A DNA stretch of 64,000 nt from Rhizophagus clarus. Taxonomy: Eukaryota > Glomeromycota > Glomeromycetes > Glomerales > Glomeraceae. Below are positions 10,589 to 22,989 of this stretch, piece by piece (positions within the stretch are counted from its first letter, which is position 1; every line of letters starts with the position of its first letter). The notes under the pieces were generated by a model. The model saw only the letters and a list, made by a program, of their open reading frames with translations, searched no databases and had not been told where the DNA came from. Made by a program: the position numbers and the translations under genes. Location of the stretch: positions 3,288,001 to 3,352,000 of the forward strand of contig BLAL01000285.1 of the NCBI GenBank assembly GCA_015698045.1, written 5' to 3'.

Positions 10589-13222
10589 TTAATCTGTTGT
10601 AAAAATGAAGAGGGAAAGGTTAGGATTCTGGGCATGTGATGGGTTCTGTCAAATTATATAGGATGTGTTAATTTTATCAAATAAATTAGAAATCAAATAA
10701 ACTAGAATTGGCTGTTGGAAATTTAAATTGATTCTGTAATTTCTAATTTGATGTTAGAATCATAATAGATTAATAGCAAAGTAATTGCAGATACTACATT
10801 TGTCAATTTCTTACTTTATAATCACATATTCACTGCATAATCAGCGAATTTCTTTACGAATTCATCATGTTTTCGCATCTTTTTTTTTGGCACGTCCTGG
10901 AGGATTTTGTTCTGAATAAACTTACCGGTAAAACTAAAATCAAATGCCTTACTCATAATTATCACAATTCCAAATGTAGAAAAATAAAACAATAAAATTA
11001 TATTAAGACTACATATTCGAATAATTGGCCATAACAGGACAGGGTAAATGTCTTTGACTGACCGACCGTTACGACTAACCGTTTTGCTAACCGTTTAACC
11101 GACCGACTAACCAATCGTTTATTAAAAAATTTTTTTAACGAATTTAATCAAGAAAAAAAAAAGTTGTTTAATGTATTTTGCTAACGAATTTAACTAAAAA
11201 AAAAAAATGTTAACAAATGTTTTTTTTTTATTAAATTCGTTAAAAATGATTTTTGGTTAAGTTGTCAGTTAAACGGTCGGTCATGACCGATTAATAACGT
11301 GACGTTGCCATCCCTACTTGTGATATCTGAATTATTGATTAGGAAAGAGAAAAGTAAAGAAAAAAGTGAGGTAAATAAATCTTGCTGAGCTAAGTTATGG
11401 CAAGTTTATCATTTATTATATAGTTATGGTAATTCGCGATATATAATAAATTTTTTTTAAAAAATAAGGCTTTATTATTTCAATTCGACATATTAATTCT
11501 TTCCCTCGTTTGAAAATGATTTTTTTAAATTATTATTTAATACAATATTATCCAATCGATTTCTAAAATTTCTCATTTATAAAACACTTTCAGAATTGAC
11601 GTTACTCAACTTCGACGAGAAAGTATGAGTAAATTTGTAAGATTTAAATTAAAATAAGATAATGTAATGAAATGACTCTTCGGTACATTCGTTATAACTT
11701 ATACGTAGATTAATACCTGATATTACTTGCACGTAACTAATTAAATATGACTATGACTAACTTCGGTAAAAATTATTCAATCTCAGGTTAATAATATTAT
11801 GATGAAGAAAATAATATACTGTACTTAATCATTTCGAATCAGTTTAAAGTTAAAATTTTAACGATGCTAGAAGCTTGTTCCAAAATCTCTTTGAATATCG
11901 CTGATTTCTGCGTAAGAAAAAAATCGTTATTATTAATTTTTCGTGAATTTATTATCACATTTGACTTACTTTTGTATGATTAAAATTTAGTAGCCCCACT
12001 GCATTATAAATCGAATCGTTCCTTTTTTAATAAGATTGAAAAGAAAGTATTAATAAAAAATTAAAGAGAGACTTATGTTAGTCCTTAAATTCACAGCCTT
12101 CAAATATGGATCTAGTCTAAATATACATAAAAGATAAGGTTCGGCTTGCGTAGAATAATGGGCATATATTAAAAAAAAAAAATTCTTTTTTACTGGCACC
12201 TTTACTTCTATAGGTCCTTTTTTAAATAACTAAAACAAAAAGCATATTATAGAATCGATTTCATACGGAAAATAAAATGATTACGAATCTCTGCATCACG
12301 AGTCCTTATAATCTCTATACTTAAAGCAATTAGAGACTTTATCTAATACATAATTTGATAATCGATGTTGCTATACATAATGCCTTACATTTAACTCCGA
12401 TACTAGTATCCATAACAAATTTTTGCTTAAAAACACAACTTATTCTCTTCTTGTAATTCATTAACCCTATTTTTAATAAATTTAGTTAGTCCATCAACTC
12501 TCTTATATCAAACAGTTATTCGATCATTGCAACAATACTTATCTATTCGTTAATTCAACAACGTTAACAACATTTTTATTCGATTTTGAAAGATATCGAC
12601 CATGCCCATTCTTCTCAGCTCTTAACGACATTAATCCTCCTTGGCGGTGAAGTTAAATAGAAAATTAGACATCAGGTTAAAAATCTGTACTAAATATAAA
12701 CAAGTGCAACTAAAATTTAAGATCGTGAAGACCTATTCACGTTAAACATCATGTTAATAATGACGATCTTACCTTTGCACGGTCAATTGCACCATCAAAA
12801 TTTACAAAAAGAACGCTTTCTCAAGACACTAATTATAATATATCCATTCTTTCTACACCCGCCCTCTCCATATGATACATTTTATAAAACATTAGCCATA
12901 TATCATCCGTTAAACCATTCTACTAACTTGTTAAAAGTCAAAGGTCATGGTAGATCTGTTGCCGTTTATATATAATAGGCAATGATAACATTTTCCATTA
13001 GCGAATAGTCGTAAGCTTCCGTGACTTTGCTTAGTAGTAGCTATAAATAGAATTTCTTACATTAAATTTCAATTAAAATAGTGTCCAAGAACTAAAAGTT
13101 TAAAGTAAAATATTTTCTCCTTTATTTTAAATTTCCTTCTTATTTCTTTAAATTACAAATGTAAAATACTATCTATGTATATTTATTAAAATGTTAAAAC
13201 AAAATTTATAATATAAATGAAA
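10589..13222. other. Long AT-rich intergenic region, no gene seen
   Basis: Apart from the inverted repeat around 11035-11315 I see no coding, tRNA or rRNA signal. The open stretch 12751-12975 is short and low complexity with no relatives in the window. Confidence 0.55.
11035..11315. mobile_element. Decayed inverted-repeat element rich in AACCG/CGGTC words
   Basis: The left side has repeated AACCG/GACCG words (GACTGACCGACCG, CTAACCGTTT, AACCGACCG). The right side has the inverse (GTTAAACGGTCGGTC, CATGACCG) and ends GTTGCCATCCCTA, which resembles the ends of many small DNA transposons. The centre carries ACGAATTTAA in one orientation (11138, 11176) and TTAAATTCGT in the other (11233). Boundaries and target duplication are unclear. 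Confidence 0.4.
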
Positions 13223-14692
13223 TTATTGGTATAACATCTTTTGAACTTCTTTACGATAATCAGGATTAAATTCAATATCTTCAAAATCCGTAACTTTAAA
13301 TTTTTTAATAACACCCAATTTAATATATTTATCAATTAATTTCATGTTTTCATCATTTGCATCTAAACTTTTGTCATCAATATTCACAATAATTAAAGAT
13401 AATGATTTTTGTGGTTTACGATTTTTCCATTCTATCAAGAGAGATTCTAACTCTACTGGTAATAATCTTGGTCGTACATTAAACAGATGATATAATATTA
13501 TTTCGCACATATTATCACTTGAACATCTTATAACCATTTCTAATGCTTCTTTTTCACTTAAATAAACATCGCCACACCAAAGCTTAATACTTTCTAAATA
13601 TCGACAATTATTAAAAACTGATTCCAAAGTTTCTAATTCATCATTTTTAAATCCAGTAGAAAGTTTTCTAATATTTAAACAGAATTTAGCTATGGATAAA
13701 TTTAATAAATTATCACTATAACCTTCACTATCACTAATATAAATTTCTTTTAAATATTTTCCATTGATTTCTAAAAATTTTATTAAAAATTCACCTGGAT
13801 ATGGAATTTTTAAAATTTGTAATTGTGGAAAATTAATATATTGTAATTTATCAAATTTTTCAAAATTATCATTAAAATCTGCCGAAAGTTCAAGTTCTTG
13901 TAAATTCTTGAAATTAGAAATAAATAATAATGGTGTACCCGTATTAAGACGTAATTTAATTAAAGTATTATCAGAAAGGTTTTCTTTTAAAGAAGGAATT
14001 ATATATGATAAATCTTTACAATCATATTGTGTTATACCAAAATGTTTTAAATTTCTTTGAACTGAAATTAATTCTTTTAATCCAATTGAAGTATCTTCTA
14101 TAAACATTATATTTAATGTTGAAATATTATGACAAATTTGTGATAATTGATAAAAAAAATCAGGAGAAATATTTGAATTACAATGCAATTCCGAAATATT
14201 ACTTAAACAATCTTTCGCTCCAGAATATGAAATTAAATTTGCATTTGAAACTTCCAAAAAATATAATTCTTTTAAAGAAGTAATTTGACTCATAAATAAT
14301 TTCAATAATTCCTGTGACAAATTAAGAATATTATCGTATAAATTGCTTGATGAAATAATATGATTACTTTTAAGGAGTACTCCAATTAGGTAATAAACAC
14401 TATCAACTGATAAAACTTTACAAAATGATGCATAATCAAACATTGGAGGTTTTGAAGTTGAGTTTAAAATAATAATTCCATTATTAGACAAAATTTCTTT
14501 CGACTCATCTGAAAGACAAGAAATTAAAGTAATATAATTAAAACTATTATAATTCCAACTGTTTCTCCATAAAATTCTTACAGAAACTTCACACCAAAGA
14601 CGATTAACTAGCAAGCATGAATGTAAGCTAGCTTTATCGTTTTCTAAATATTCAAAAATTTCATTAAGGCAATCAACGGGAAGTTGTGACAT
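13223..14692 (-). CDS. F-box protein with LRR-like C-terminal region (copy 4)
   Basis: Single-exon ORF of 489 aa on the minus strand. The F-box is at residues 3-45 (LPVDCLNEIFEYLE, SCLLVNRLWCEVSVRILW), then leucine-rich irregular repeats (NLKHFGI, NLQELELS, QLQILKIPY), a conserved ELESLLIEWKNR segment shared with the other copies, LIDKYIKLGVIKKFK, and a 20-residue tail. It is oriented opposite to copies 1-3 and is the most divergent intact member. Likely an SCF ubiquitin-ligase substrate receptor; target unknown. The start is supported by alignment with the other family members. Confidence 0.9.
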   Translation of the reverse strand: MSQLPVDCLNEIFEYLENDKASLHSCLLVNRLWCEVSVRILWRNSWNYNSFNYITLISCLSDESKEILSNNGIIILNSTSKPPMFDYASFCKVLSVDSVYYLIGVLLKSNHIISSSNLYDNILNLSQELLKLFMSQITSLKELYFLEVSNANLISYSGAKDCLSNISELHCNSNISPDFFYQLSQICHNISTLNIMFIEDTSIGLKELISVQRNLKHFGITQYDCKDLSYIIPSLKENLSDNTLIKLRLNTGTPLLFISNFKNLQELELSADFNDNFEKFDKLQYINFPQLQILKIPYPGEFLIKFLEINGKYLKEIYISDSEGYSDNLLNLSIAKFCLNIRKLSTGFKNDELETLESVFNNCRYLESIKLWCGDVYLSEKEALEMVIRCSSDNMCEIILYHLFNVRPRLLPVELESLLIEWKNRKPQKSLSLIIVNIDDKSLDANDENMKLIDKYIKLGVIKKFKVTDFEDIEFNPDYRKEVQKMLYQ

Positions 14693-15928
14693 TTTTGTTT
14701 TATTTAATACGATACAATTATAAAAGATAGAAAGAAATTAAAACGAAAACGAAATGAACACATTTATGTTGCTGTTGACTGTTGTGTTGCCATATGTAGG
14801 GTATTGTTGCTATTTACGGTTAGTATAGCAATTACGCAACGATCACGTAAAATTTTACCACGTGATTTATATTTGTCATCTGTGCATATTTTTATATTTT
14901 CAAAAAATAACTTATTCAAATGTGGATACTGCAGTGATACTGTATGCTAAATGTTTGGTAGATTTTAAGTTCCGCTTTTAGAGTTATCTTCACTTTCAAT
15001 AAATTCTCTATACAATTATCTATAGCACTATTTTAACATTTTAAAGTATCAATAGCAATGATTTCACGTTGATCGTTGATCGTAATCATTAGACTGTATT
15101 TAATTTTAATTCTGGTCTAATCGTAATTCCGGTCAGATTTTTTAGCCGACTGATTATCAAATTAACAAATCGACTACTAATCGTATATTATTAATGAAAA
15201 GTCACTTCATAAATAATTCTTTATGAATGTAAATAATAAAGCTTTACATACCCGTATAATTCCGAAATTAAACAACTCGAAAATAAGCAACCCTGGCCCA
15301 CATATGGTGTTGTGACCAGAATTACGACCATCTCACGGTTGAAATTGTCGTTAACGAAAGAATCCTTCAAGCTTACATTATTTTGATAATGTCCTACCTT
15401 TCCACGAAATTGGCGAATTTCTTTAACCACTTCTAAAGACAGATAGACAAGTGATTATCTGATGGCTCCTTTCACTTTTCATTATCAACGCCTACAAAAA
15501 TTTTCAAACGCTTTTAAATGAAAGCCTAATTTTATCACATAGAATATATCCAAAAATTTCAATTTATCCATTTGCATTTTATGTACAAATCATGAGAGAT
15601 CCCGACTATAATTTTAAGGGAACCACTCTAAACAATTCATCAATAAAAGAACTAAATAATTATCGTTGTTGAAAGAGTATGGTTGGAAACAATAGTTTAC
15701 AACGCAATAAAATTATTACATTCATAATGTTCTCCGATTAATTACAAAAAGTTCAAAATTAACTTACTGTATATTATTTTGATTCAATAAAAAATTGAAT
15801 CCTCTATAAAACGGAAAATATTAATGTTTCCTATCTGTGTGTAATAAAAGAAACTTTATTGCAATAATTGCATTTCAAACGTGTATACAGTCTGATATAC
15901 AGTACAAGGATATTTTCTACGCTTGAAC
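14693..15928. other. Intergenic, no gene seen
   Basis: AT-rich. The minus-strand open stretch 15221-15430 has no recognisable content. The part next to 14692 presumably holds the F-box promoter, but it is not similar to the upstream regions of the plus-strand copies. Confidence 0.5.
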
Positions 15929-16821
15929 CTAATTTAAAGCATTTTCTACCAATTTTCTTCTTTTCGCATCCTTTTTGTTCTCTTCATTCTTTTGATATCT
16001 TTTCATACTTATCATAGTATTATAACCGATCTCTACTGTTTGTGATGGTTGTGATGGAACATTATAATACCTTGTTACAAAACCTTGCTTTTCACAATTA
16101 TTCGTGGATCTGTCATTAGCAATATCTTTAGATATATCTTCCTTATTGATGGAATTTATATCTTTTTCAAGATTATCTTTGACTTCTCTTTCTGGTAACA
16201 AATTATTTAATATAAATGTAAGTATCAACAAAGTATAATGTGTGTTTCTAGATAATTTCATAAAAGCTTACCAGTAGTAACAGGTGGTTCAATGATAATG
16301 TGAATACATTTCTTACCAAGTGGATAATTAAAGACCTTTTCGACTTCTTCTGTTGCATCTTCTATTTTCTCACCATTTAACACTTCTTCAACAGCAGAAT
16401 TACATGATATATAAGTCTTGAGTTTCTCAAACTTTAATTTATCAGTGGTGGAGACATTCACTTTCCATAATGTGAGGTTTTTAGCATCAACATCAGCAAA
16501 ATCATTAGGAATTTCATTTTTGATAACCTTCTTAAGGTCACTGATATCATTATCCTTTTTAATAAAAACTTTAAAAGCTTTCTCAGGTTTTTCACCTTTG
16601 ATTAGACAGAAAAGCATAATTAATTTTGGAGTAGAAGTATTCATATGTAAAAAATCATTGGTAAATTGACAACAATAGTTTTTAATATCCTTATCAGAAG
16701 CATTAATAAAGTGAATATAATGAAGTATTTGAATATGTTTGCATTTTTGTTTATAAGTTGGTGATCTCGTTTCTACATTTGAAGAAAATTGAGTTTGTTT
16801 GGATTTCTTTTTTTTTATCAT
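15929..16821 (-). CDS. Crinkler (CRN)-type protein: N-terminal header domain with short NLS-bearing tail
   Basis: Two exons join cleanly: 16821-16272 and 16191-15929. The 80-base intron starts GTAAGC and ends ACCAG; the model is 270 aa. The core matches the ubiquitin-like CRN N-terminal domain: LFCLIKGEKPEKAF, then FIKKDNDISDLKKVIK, LTLWKVNV, and the HVLVxxP-type end motif as IHIIIEPP at about residues 174-181. The tail of about 90 residues carries a basic AKRRK nuclear-localisation-like motif near the C-terminus. CRNs are modular proteins of oomycetes and some fungi whose header precedes variable, often nuclease-like, C-terminal domains; none is visible here. The first Met gives a 68-residue extension before the header. 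Met60 or Met69 (16617) would give a classical header start, so the true start is uncertain. No obvious signal peptide. Confidence 0.75.
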
Positions 16822-18109
16822 TTTGTCAAAAGAATTTTTTTTTTATGAAATGATTATCAATATGCGATCAGCAATCTAATATGTACTGTATATGTGTTGT
16901 CATATGATAAGAGAAATATGATATAACAACGTGATAATTATTTTGCCGGGTATTATCTAGTAACAAATAAGTGATTTCACATAAAAAAAAATTCTAAGTC
17001 CTCAGAATAATTATAGAATTGAGGAAAAGTTAGATTGTGTCACTATGTGAAGAATTTCTAACCCTAATCCTCTTACTCCAACCACTCTCTAACCTAGCCC
17101 TAATCCTAACCTATACTAAAAAATATCAGCATATACAGTAAATCCACCTACCATCGCACTGGGTGCTTATTCAAGATTCCTTGGTCGACTGATTATTATC
17201 CCACTATTTTTTTGGTGGCGGTGCTAGTTAAATTCAATAACTAAAGTACGTTAATTAATAAAGTTCATGGAAAATATAATCAGAATTGTTGATCCAAATA
17301 AATATTTGCTAAGCACTTGAAAAGTTATTTTCATAAATTTTTATAAAAGATATATTTTACTTTATTGTCCGAAGTTTAAGTCCATTCTATTCCATATCAT
17401 GTATTTGGTGTCTATTCGCACGCAATAATTTGCTTGATCTCGTGTGACTTATTAGTGTGTTGCATTTGTTATTATATTTATGTTTTTAATATGTAATTTA
17501 AATTGGTATTATAAATTGGTTAGATAAAATAATAGAATAAAATAAAAAGCTCTTCGGACGCTCTAACAGTTCTTGTTACCTAGATATATTTATTAGAAAT
17601 TTTAAAACGGTATTGCTTTGAATAAGATCTAACTGAATAATGAATATGTAAAGTAGTCTGAAGCTATTACACAATATATATATAATCATACATTATTTGA
17701 TCAGAAGTCTAATGATGTAATAAAAATAAATCAAAATTTTCTTTTATTTGATTCATCAAGACAGGATCTCGTTTTATGCTATAGAAAAATGTTGTAATCA
17801 GATGTTATAGAATAAATTCATAAATTTATAAATAATAGGTCTGTTAATAACAATGTCTTCAGAATTCGGCGCATGAATATATTTTTCTGATCGTCTTTTT
17901 TGAGTTATTTTAGTAAATATACTGTAAATGAGTAAGGGATATGATAGCATAAAGAATTTATTTTTGATAATTTAAATAATATAAAAAAAATGTATATATA
18001 TCTATTGTCAGCTATTGAATTCAGTCACATGAAATTTATTACTAACTTAAAAATATATGGACAAAGAAGAATCAGTACTTATATAAGGAATCTAGTGATA
18101 AGGTTTAGC
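16822..18109. other. Intergenic, no gene seen
   Basis: No supported ORF. A pyrimidine-rich stretch at 17053-17112 contains several CCTAA/CCCTAA words but is not a regular telomeric array. Confidence 0.5.
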
Positions 18110-21100
18110 TTATTTGCTTGCTTTATGCGACAAATATTCTATTAATATTTTTCGCAAGGTAGTTTCATCAACAGAAGGGTTTTCTTTTAATACTTTTTGA
18201 AGGGTAGCCTCATCAACAGAATCTTGTGAGTTACTATTTCGCTCATAATTTTCTTTTAATATTTGTCGCATGGTATCTACATCAACAGGATCACGTGAAT
18301 TATGTTGTATTTTAAGTTCATCAAATAACGTCTGCTCTAATTTTGAAAATTCGTTTGTTTTAAATTCACCCTCATTAATCAATTCTTTAATTTTTCGTCG
18401 AGTCTTGCCAGCATCAGCATAATAGTATCTTAAAAATAAATACATATAATAAATAAATAAATTAAGTTACGAAATGAATAAATTTTCATAAAAAAACTAA
18501 AATTAAATAATCAAATTTAACATACATTACATCAGGAAACCATGCATTCCAACGTCTTTGATGTGGTAATAGATAGAATAATTCAATTTCGACCAGAATC
18601 TATGAAAAATTAAAAATTTTAATACTTTAACATATTTAAACAAAACATTGATTATGATATACCTCTGCTTTCTGTATTAAATATGAGACTCTATTATTAT
18701 CTTGTTCAATTGCATTATTAAGTAATCCAATAAACAGATTCATAAGATATACAACAACCAATAATGAGAATAAAACAATCAGTATTACAAGTGATGGATC
18801 GTCTTTATATGTCCAATTGGATAGTGCACTTGAATCCCCTATGATAAAATAATATTTAATAGTCACTTGTAAAAATATGTAAAACTTAGAATGAATTCTT
18901 ATCTTTTAATATACCTGTTAAGAATTTATACATTGCAAAAATGGAAGTTCCAAAATCTACAAACATATTTGTATTTTTATTAGGTGGTTGAATCATATAT
19001 GGATTTGAATTAACAGTTCCGTTGTCAAATACTTGATGATAGGTAGGAGCTATGTTCCAAGGGTTATTTGAATCAGTATTATTTGTATATTCATCAAAAG
19101 AAAAACTAGATTCTGGTGACAATAAAATGTAAAATGTATGGGCAAAACTAATTATAATAATAAACAAAACTACCAAAAAAGAAGAAATTTGTTTCCCAAC
19201 ACTAACTATAATTGCAAAATATATACCAAATGATTCAAATACTCTAAAAAATAACAAAAATTTTATATCTAAAAATAAGCATGTAAAAGAAATTGATTGA
19301 ACATTTCTATTATTTGTTTGAAGCCAATAAATAGAAGTGTAAATAGGAAGTATGAATGACATTAAATCTATAATATTAAAAAATTTAATTAATAAAAATT
19401 TAATTATAATGTAAAATAATTAAGATATTTGTATATTACCAAATAAGTTCCAAAAATTACGGATCCATTTAATAGGATTATGGATAAATTGGCGTACTTC
19501 AAAACTTAGATGAATAAATCCAAGTATAATTGAAGCTACTAAGAGTTGTTTTTGTATATTATTATCAGTGTATTGTTGAGGAATTGTTGCAGCAGCAGTA
19601 AAGCATCCAAGTAAAAGCATAAATCCAAACCAGATTATTGAATAATAATATTTTCCATATTTATTCCATTTAAAATTAATTAAGGACTCTCCATTCCATG
19701 TCTTATAGATATCTTTACTTATTATTTCAACAAATGGACTAGATTGAGGCAATATTAACTCTTTAAACCAATTATAGCCCTGTGGATAGTTAACAAATTT
19801 AACATAAGGATTCATAAAAGTAATTGTTGGTGTTGTTGGATCTGTATAGTAATAATCTTTGAAAATTTCGATTACTGCATGATATAAAGATAAATATTCA
19901 TCAAATCCATAAATAAAATGATATTTAGATAATATATAAAATGTAGCAAAATAAATGGGTAGAATGGGTAGAATTATTAGAACATGGAAAACATTTAGCA
20001 TCCAATATATTATTATATGATCATCTTTAAATTCACTAATAAATATTGTGTATTTTAACCACCAAATAGATTGAGTTAAATTAACTATTGAAGGATATTG
20101 AAAAGAGTGAAGATGTAAATTACTATTCTCATATTTTATGTTATTATAAAATGAATTTAAGACCATTGTTGAATCTGATGAATATCTTGAAATATACTCT
20201 GGATAATATTTATTCAATAAGGACATTGTAGAAGCAATAATACCTAAAAACATCCTATTGTTTCCAAAATCTTTTTTAAAATAATCCATACAATTTTTAT
20301 AAATAACTTCCATTAATTCTATATCATGTTTTTTTATTGCAAGTGTTAGTAATTTAACACCATATTTCAAAAGGAGTTTCTCATTATTTTTTATTTGTTT
20401 ATCACAAATTTCTTTTATTAATCTTAATTCAGAATTATTAATTCCATATTTTAGTAATTCATCACCATATTTTGAAAAGTTTTCCTTACTTTCTATTATA
20501 GATGAAATCCATTCATCACAAACTCTGAAACTAGAATCATTTGGTAAAGGTAGAGTAGGTTTTGAAAACATCATTTTATAACCTTCTAAACTTTGTTTCT
20601 TATTATAATCCATGATCCCACCATAGTAATAGTTTAAAGAAATGGATTCGTTATTTTCATTAAAATGAAAAATAAAAAGCCCATAACTTGTCAATACAAT
20701 GATTTCATTGATATTATATAACTCATTCCAAAGTAATTCTGTACCTGAACACCATAATTCTACAACTTTTTCGCAAATTAAATCCAGTTTACTCCACTGG
20801 CTACTAACGTTAATTTTTTTAAAAACTTGCAGTTCAAGTTTGTTTTCGTTAAGATTAATTTCCCATATAATTAAATTTCGACTCGATTCTTCTTTATATT
20901 TTTCTTGATCTATGACTTTTTGAAAAACCGCAGGTAGAATTTCCATATATGGATTATCAATTTTTTTGTTTACGTTGAAAGCATACCCGTCTTCAACAAA
21001 TTCCTTAGAATTTTTGAACGTTAACTTCATTTTTGTGAAAAGTTCTCCAAGTTTAAGTTTCCGAATTTGTCCATCAAGAATTCCAAATGCATAATTGGTT

Positions 21101-22248
21101 GTAGTTTGAATGTCATTTGGGAAACTTTCGGTCGGATATTCTTCTTTTAAACGATCCCAAATATTACTATTACTTAATAAGGGAAGTAATAAAGGGATTA
21201 ACCCGTCATGGTGCATAAAATTACATAGTCGAACACCTAATATTAAAAATAATTTAATATGATGAAAAGTATTGCATAATTTATGTAATTTTGACTTTAA
21301 ATAATTACCATCATTAATATCCAAAGAAGCAATAGGAATTTCTGATTCAATCGAATAAATAATAATTTTATTCTTGATTCTTATACAAATAAACTCCTCG
21401 TTACTAAAAATTTTGATATCCGACTGAATAATATCGAATATGCTACGCTGTTTAAAGTTTAAGAGACAATAATTAATTAAATATTTTCAAATATATTTGA
21501 GAAATAATTCTATTTTATTACCTTATAGTCGAATATCTTCTCGTTACTAGTAAATATTTTTATACTTTTTTCGGTATTAAGATTATGTTCATAAATGGAA
21601 TTATTTGAAAATAAATAAAGCTTATTATACTTTGATATGCTGATAAGACTAAAATAATCCGGTATCTTATACATTCTTTTATACTTCCATTTGTTATTTT
21701 TAGTTTTCGTGGAATAAACAAAAATAAAATAACTACCAAAACGTCTGGCATATAAAATAAGTTCACCTTCCGAGTTAAAGGTAAAATAATAATATAAAAA
21801 ACGTTTATAATGAACATCTAATAAAATTTTTTGATTGTTATTCATCATATCATATATTTCTAATAGAATTCAATTAAAAATATTAATTGCTGTAATTAGA
21901 CCAATAACAAATATCATCTAAAATTATTACTTTACCTATTTCACGACTATTTGTAATAAACGCACGTTTATTTTTATCAGAGACACCTATTTGGTCCGGA
22001 ATTTCACCAGGGTATAATTTTTTAGAAGGACCTGGTCTAAGTAAACCCTCATCCCTAACATTCCAACTAACAATTGATGAATCATTTTCACTATAAGTAA
22101 CGAGGTATTCTCCATTTGGTGATATTCCCATTTTAGTAATAGCTTCTCCATTGTGTGGGTCTATAGTATTTTTTTCATCAGTATTATCAACAGAATTTTT
22201 ATCGTTACTGATTTTATCAGGTTCGATTTCTACCACAGCGTCGCCCAT
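18110..22248 (-). CDS. Paralog A: WD40-like propeller fused to TRP-like ion channel
   Basis: Eight exons: 22248-21936, 21859-21522, 21447-21309, 21236-19440, 19367-18915, 18838-18663, 18599-18526, 18428-18110. They sum to 1203 codons (1202 aa) with phase kept at each join. Residues 1 to about 430 resemble a beta-propeller (PHNGEAITKMGISPNGEYLV, YKIPDYFSLISISKYNKLYL). A helical, ankyrin-like part follows (LLKYGVKLLTLAIKKHDIEL). Hydrophobic segments lie near 668-692, 793-815 and 825-845, with further ones in exons 5 and 6. The pore loop is AMYKFLTGDSSAL (about 1006-1018), and the last helix is YLMNLFIGLLNNAIEQD. The TGD filter and NLFIGLLN helix match the TRP-type cation channel layout, suggesting a Ca2+-permeable channel (inference). 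The tail has three PVDEATLxKVLKE-type repeats. There is an extra internal repeat in the helical part. Confidence 0.8.
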
Positions 22249-22947
22249 TGATATTATTATTTTATCTTTTTTTAGAAAAAAAAAAAAAAAAAAAAAACGA
22301 CGAAAGATTTTATTTATAATAGTTTTACGATCATAAAAATTTTGTTTATTTTGTCCTGTATCATACATAAAAGGAGTACTTGATTACAGTAAAATATGTA
22401 TACTATTATAACACATTATTATGCCAAGGTCGTACAATTTCTTTTTCAAAAAAAATATTTTTATTATAAAAGCTAAATCGGGATCAATTCAATAAAAACG
22501 TAAGCAGTATGGCGTACATCATTGCATTAAAAAAAAAATATAACCGAAAAAATAATGATACAAAAAAGATGAATTCAATAAAAATGTAAACAGTATTGGC
22601 GTGCATCATTGCATTAACTAATATAATACGGCGGCTAAAAATTGATGGATAAAAAAATTTTAACAGGTGATCTGTAGAGATATATAATAAATAAAAATAA
22701 AACAAAATAATTTCATAATTGTATTCCCATTACGTTATGTGATTTATATTTGTGTTTAATAAAAAAAATCAATGAAAAAAAATTTTTATTTGAAAATCCC
22801 TACTAAGAGTGTATTATGTAAGCATGACTAAATTGAGATTTAAGGAGTATAATTCCATTGTAAAAACTTTTTATTGTAACAAGTTGATCTGGGAATGATC
22901 ATCGATTTAAAAAGGAACAATTCAACAGGTTTAGGCTGTATGTTGGC

Positions 22948-22989
<42 letters not shown>

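Noticed and set aside
12751..12975. Open stretch of 74 codons in the 10.6-13.2 kb gap
   Set aside because: Low complexity, no relatives in the window, no splice or promoter context.
17041..17112. Several CCCTAA/CCTAA words, telomere-like
   Set aside because: Spacing and sequence are irregular and there is no tandem array. It reads as pyrimidine-rich spacer and not as an interstitial telomere.
22951..22987. 37-A run as a retroposed poly-A tail
   Set aside because: The adjacent block is shared upstream of all four channel genes and no target duplication was found, so co-duplication is at least as likely.
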